From Aplectana chamaeleonis (taxonomy: Eukaryota; Nematoda; Chromadorea; Rhabditida; Cosmocercidae), in contig JAPDOI010000021.1 in assembly GCA_029168955.1 (NCBI GenBank), positions 2,282,501 through 2,346,500 of the forward strand: a stretch of DNA of 64,000 nt, in the 5' to 3' direction. How positions within the stretch are numbered: the stretch's first letter is position 1; each line of letters begins with the position of its first letter. The notes under the pieces are model-generated. The model ran no database searches, had not been told where the DNA came from, and saw only the letters and a program-made list of their open reading frames with translations. The translations under genes were made by a program, and so were the position numbers. Shown piece after piece: positions 60,959 through 64,000 of this stretch.

Positions 60959-61573
60959 TTCTATCAAAAAGGGGTCTTCCAAGCGAAAGAGGTTTGGTTG
61001 GCGTCAGAAACGTTCCAACAAAAAGAGAACAATAGGTAAGTAGATTGAAGAGAGTCTACAAAAAGTGAACAATATTCTCTGAGAGTAATTTTTCTTGGTG
61101 AACACTTCTTAACAGCGGAAACAAACCGTTGTGGCATTTTACGATGATGAGTATAGTGTCTTTCGGAAAAAGCACTTCTATTCGTTTAGCGAGATTTTAC
61201 GGGATTACTCTTGCTTAATGCTGTATTTCTATTTTATTGTTTTGCTTCTCCTTACAGCAAGACCTAACCGTCTGTCTAAGTCTTTGCGACGTCATCTTCT
61301 ATTCTGATGGTAAGAGTTAGGTTTACATGCACATACGTTTAAACGGTTCTTGCGTAATCAAGACCATTATTGGAACCACAGAAAGCTTCTGTGTAGAACA
61401 CCGCAACGGTTTGTTTTCGCTGTTAAGAAGTGTTCACCAAGAAAAATTACTCTCAGAGAATATTGTTCACTTTTGTAGACTCTCCTCAATCTACTTACCT
61501 ATTGTTCTCTTTTGTTGGGACGTTTCTGACGCCAACCAAACCTCTTTCGCTTGGAAGACCCTTTTTGATAGAA
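60959..61573 (-). mobile_element. 615-bp fold-back element, right copy
   Basis: This is the reverse complement of 26948-27548 with scattered differences. Its inner end is at 60959, within the LINE fragment; on the outer side homology continues into the spacer and satellites. The arms are about 175 bp. No transposase. Confidence 0.8.
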
Positions 61574-61710
61574 TTGTTTACTTTTCATTGATATTACGAA
61601 GTAATATCTATGAAAAAATCTTCAATATTTTTCAAATAGCATTGATTGCTATAATAATCAGTAAGCAACAAACTTGTTGCGCACGCTACGAATTAAGCGC
61701 TACTCACTTT
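61574..61710 (-). repeat. spacer between fold-back and 42-bp satellite, inverted copy
   Basis: Reverse complement of 26811-26947, with the same order of words ('ttacgaagtaatat', 'gcacgctac'). Confidence 0.8.
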
Positions 61711-62694
61711 CCACGACGTCCTGATGACGTCATCAGATGCCCTATGTACTTTACATGACACCATGATGACGTCATCAGATGCACTATGTTCTTTACATGA
61801 CATCCTAATGACGTCATCAGATGCCCTATGTACTTTACGTGACATCCTGACGACGTCATCAGATGCCCTATGTACTTTACATGACACCCTGATGACGTCA
61901 TCAGATGCCCTATGTACTTTACATGGCATCCTGATGACGCCATCAGATGCCCTATGTACTTTACATGACATCCTAATGACGTCATCAGATGCCCTATGTA
62001 CTTTAGATGACACCTTGATGACGTCTTCAGATGCCCTATGTACTTTGCATGACACCCTGATGACGTCATCAGATGCCCTATGTACTTTGCATGACACCCT
62101 GATGACGTCATCAGATGCCCTATGTACTTTACATGACATCCTGATGACGTCATCAGATGCCCTATGTACTTTATATGACACCCTGATGACGTCATCAGAT
62201 GCCCTATGTATTTTAGATGACACCCTGATGACGTCATCAGATGCCCTATGTATTTTCGATAACACCCTGATGACGTCATCAGATGCCCTATGTACTTTGC
62301 ATGACACCCTGATGACGTCATCAGATGCCCTATGTACTTTGCATGACACCCTGATGACGTCATCAGATGCCCTATGTACTTTGCATGACACCCTGATGAC
62401 GTCATCAGATGCCCTATGTACTTTACATGACATCCTAATGATTTCATCAGATGCCCTATGTACTTTAGATGACACCCTGATGACGTCATCAGATGCCCTA
62501 TGCACTTTACATGACACCCTGATGACGTCATCAGATGCCCTATGTACTTTGCATGACACCCTGATGACGTCATCAGATGCCCTATGCACTTTACATGACA
62601 TCCTGATGACGTCATCAGATGCCCTATGTACTTAAGATGACACCCTAATGACGTCATCAGATGCCCTATGTACTTTATATGACACCCTGATGAC
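61711..62694 (-). repeat. 42-bp TGACGTCA satellite, inverted copy, about 23 units
   Basis: This is the reverse complement of the 26284-26810 array. Nineteen units keep TGACGTCA intact, and a few have one substitution (for example at about 61848, 61930, 62016 and 62436). Frames of about 300 codons are open on both strands for the reason given for the left array. Confidence 0.93.
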
Positions 62695-63071
62695 TTACTT
62701 TTGACTTAATCGGTTGGCTTTCGCCTGACGCGGTCATTCCGCATCTTCACCGAGGTGTGCCGTCCTAGTAGTCAGCCATGTCCATTTTTCACGGTCTTCA
62801 GCCACAATTTGAACACATTCCATCCAGCTGTCACTATTCCATTTCCTGCGAAACGAAACATCGCGCCTGAACTGTCTTTCGATGCCGAGTGACTTTAAAT
62901 CCTCTTTAACCACATCCGTCCAGAACTTTCGCCTACGCCCAGGTGGCCGTTTCCAGACAGGATTTGGAAGCATTTTCAAAGCGTGTTGTACGAGACGATC
63001 CGGCGTTCTTCTTAGTATATGCCCGAGCAGTCGAAGTCGACTTTCCATTGCTGCTTGAGATGGCGTTAGGA
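62695..63071 (-). mobile_element. 5'-truncated RTE LINE inserted in the satellite
   Basis: About 377 bp unlike the satellite interrupts one 42-bp unit inside its palindrome. The left satellite flank ends GATGAC and the right flank begins GACGTCATC, so GAC may be a short target duplication. On the minus strand it encodes only the C-terminus of an RTE protein, then a short 3' end. This is typical of 5' truncation in LINE insertion. Confidence 0.8.
62734..63048 (-). pseudogene. RTE-type LINE protein, C-terminal domain
   Basis: The 104-codon frame MESRLRLLGHILRRTPDRLV... shows the pattern found after the RT domain of RTE LINEs: R-L-R-x-x-G-H-x-L-R, then PPGRRRKFWTDVVKEDLKSL, then EDREKWTWL near the end. 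The family usually carries this domain at the end of an approximately 1000-residue protein, so more than 85% is missing. The frame is still open, which points to a fairly recent insertion. Confidence 0.85.
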
Positions 63072-63344
63072 GACGTCATCAGATGCCCTATGTATTTTAG
63101 ATGACACCCTGATGACGTCATCAGATGCATTATGTACTTTACATGACATCCTAATGACGTCATCAGATGCCCTATGTACTTTGCATGACACCCTGATGAC
63201 GTCATCAGATGCCCTATGTACTTTGCATGACACCCTGATGACGTCATCAGATGCCCTATGTACTTTGCATGACACCCTGATGACGTCATCAGATGCCCTA
63301 TGTGCTTTACATGACACCCTGATGACGTCATCAGATGCCCTATG
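63072..63344 (-). repeat. 42-bp TGACGTCA satellite, remainder, about 6 units
   Basis: It continues 61711-62694 beyond the RTE insertion; six units keep TGACGTCA. It joins the 145-bp satellite directly at CATCGAAAAG (63345). Confidence 0.92.
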
Positions 63345-64000
63345 CATCGAAAAGTACAGCCTACGACGTGTTTTAGCAAGTTGATTTACCAACTGATTAA
63401 ATCACATGATATGATAAGCAGTAAGAAGTAAAGTAGTGAATGTGAAACAGTAAGTAACAAACTTGTTAGTCACTTTCTCTGTCCCTCCCCATCGAAAAGT
63501 ACAGCCTACGACGTGTTTTAGCGAGTTGATCTACCAACTGATAATATCACATGATATGATAAGCAGTAAGAAGTAAAGTAGTGAATGTGAAACAGTAAGT
63601 AACAAACTTGTTAGTCACTTTCCCTGTCCCTTCCCATCGAAAAGTACGGCCTACGACGTGTTTTAGCGAGTTGATCTACCAACTGATAATATCACATGAC
63701 ATGATAAGCAGTAAGAAGTAAAGTAGTGAATGTGAAACAGTAAGAAACAAACTTGTTAGTCACTTTCTCTGTCCCTCCCCATCGAAAAGTACAGCCTACG
63801 ACGTGTTTTAGCGAGTTGATCTACCAACTGATAATATCACATGATATGATAAGCAGTAAGAAGTAAAGTAGTGAATGTGAAACAGTAAGAAACAAACTTG
63901 TTAGTCACTTTCTCTGTCCCTCCCCATCGAAAAGTACAGCCTACGACGTGTTTTAGCGAGTTGATCTACCAACTGATTAAATCACATGATATGATAAGCA
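63345..64000 (-). repeat. 145-bp satellite, inverted array, runs off the window
   Basis: CATCGAAAAG recurs at 63345, 63490, 63635, 63780 and 63925, exactly 145 bp apart. Monomers are the reverse complement of the left array and are more uniform. They share a 'cattcactac' variant (plus-sense) that in the left array appears only in the monomer next to the 42-bp satellite (about 26146). Confidence 0.95.

Noticed and set aside
61693..62657. Three frames of about 300 codons on both strands
   Set aside because: They are produced by the 42-bp TGACGTCA satellite (14 codons per unit, no stop) and not by a gene.
1..64000. Telomeric TTAGGC repeats
   Set aside because: No tandem run seen on either strand, so the satellites cannot be called subtelomeric from this window.

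Overview
The window is eukaryotic and most likely nematode, probably rhabditid or strongylid. The evidence is TTTTCAG-type splice acceptors, candidate introns of about 60 bp, a GIY-YIG-bearing Penelope-like element, RTE- and CR1-type LINE fragments, and dense small DNA transposons with TA, TAA, TTAA or 8-bp target duplications. The species cannot be named from sequence alone. There is no bacterial gene organisation. Almost everything is satellite DNA and dead mobile elements, and at most one fragmentary host gene is visible (57.5-58.1 kb).

Layout. 1-12.4 kb is unassigned AT-rich DNA with fold-back repeats, a 21-bp minisatellite (5.64-6.12 kb), a TA-flanked MITE (7.1 kb) and a 3.28-kb hAT-like element with an 8-bp target duplication (8469-11748). 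12.5-26.28 kb is one array of about 95 copies of a 145-bp satellite. It passes at 26.28 kb into a 42-bp satellite whose units carry the palindrome TGACGTCA, then a 130-bp spacer and a fold-back element (26948-27548). The same series (fold-back, spacer, 42-bp satellite, 145-bp satellite) reappears in opposite orientation at 60959-64000, so 33.4 kb of DNA lies between two inverted copies of a composite repeat. The right copy runs off the window.

The interior (27.5-61 kb) holds a CR1-like LINE (30.6-37.0 kb) whose ORF1 is split by a fold-back MITE at TTAA and whose 3' region carries a second, 1.14-kb fold-back. It also holds at least four TTAA-type MITEs of one superfamily, a PIF/Harbinger-like element (41180-41828), a tRNA-like sequence (40450-40521), an RTE endonuclease fragment, a decayed Penelope-like element (47.9-50.2 kb), a second large 42-bp array (54.3-56.2 kb), a possible host gene, and a LINE 3' fragment cut off at the right composite repeat.

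The least explained structures are the inverted composite satellite units, the evenly spaced TGACGTCA array, and a three-copy family of TATA-box plus CATCTCA plus hairpin modules (29.74, 39.57 and 59.86 kb) with the same 7-bp gap between the first two parts. Long open frames in the 42-bp arrays follow from the period being a multiple of three and should not be read as genes. No element here looks intact, so no working pathway can be assembled from these genes.
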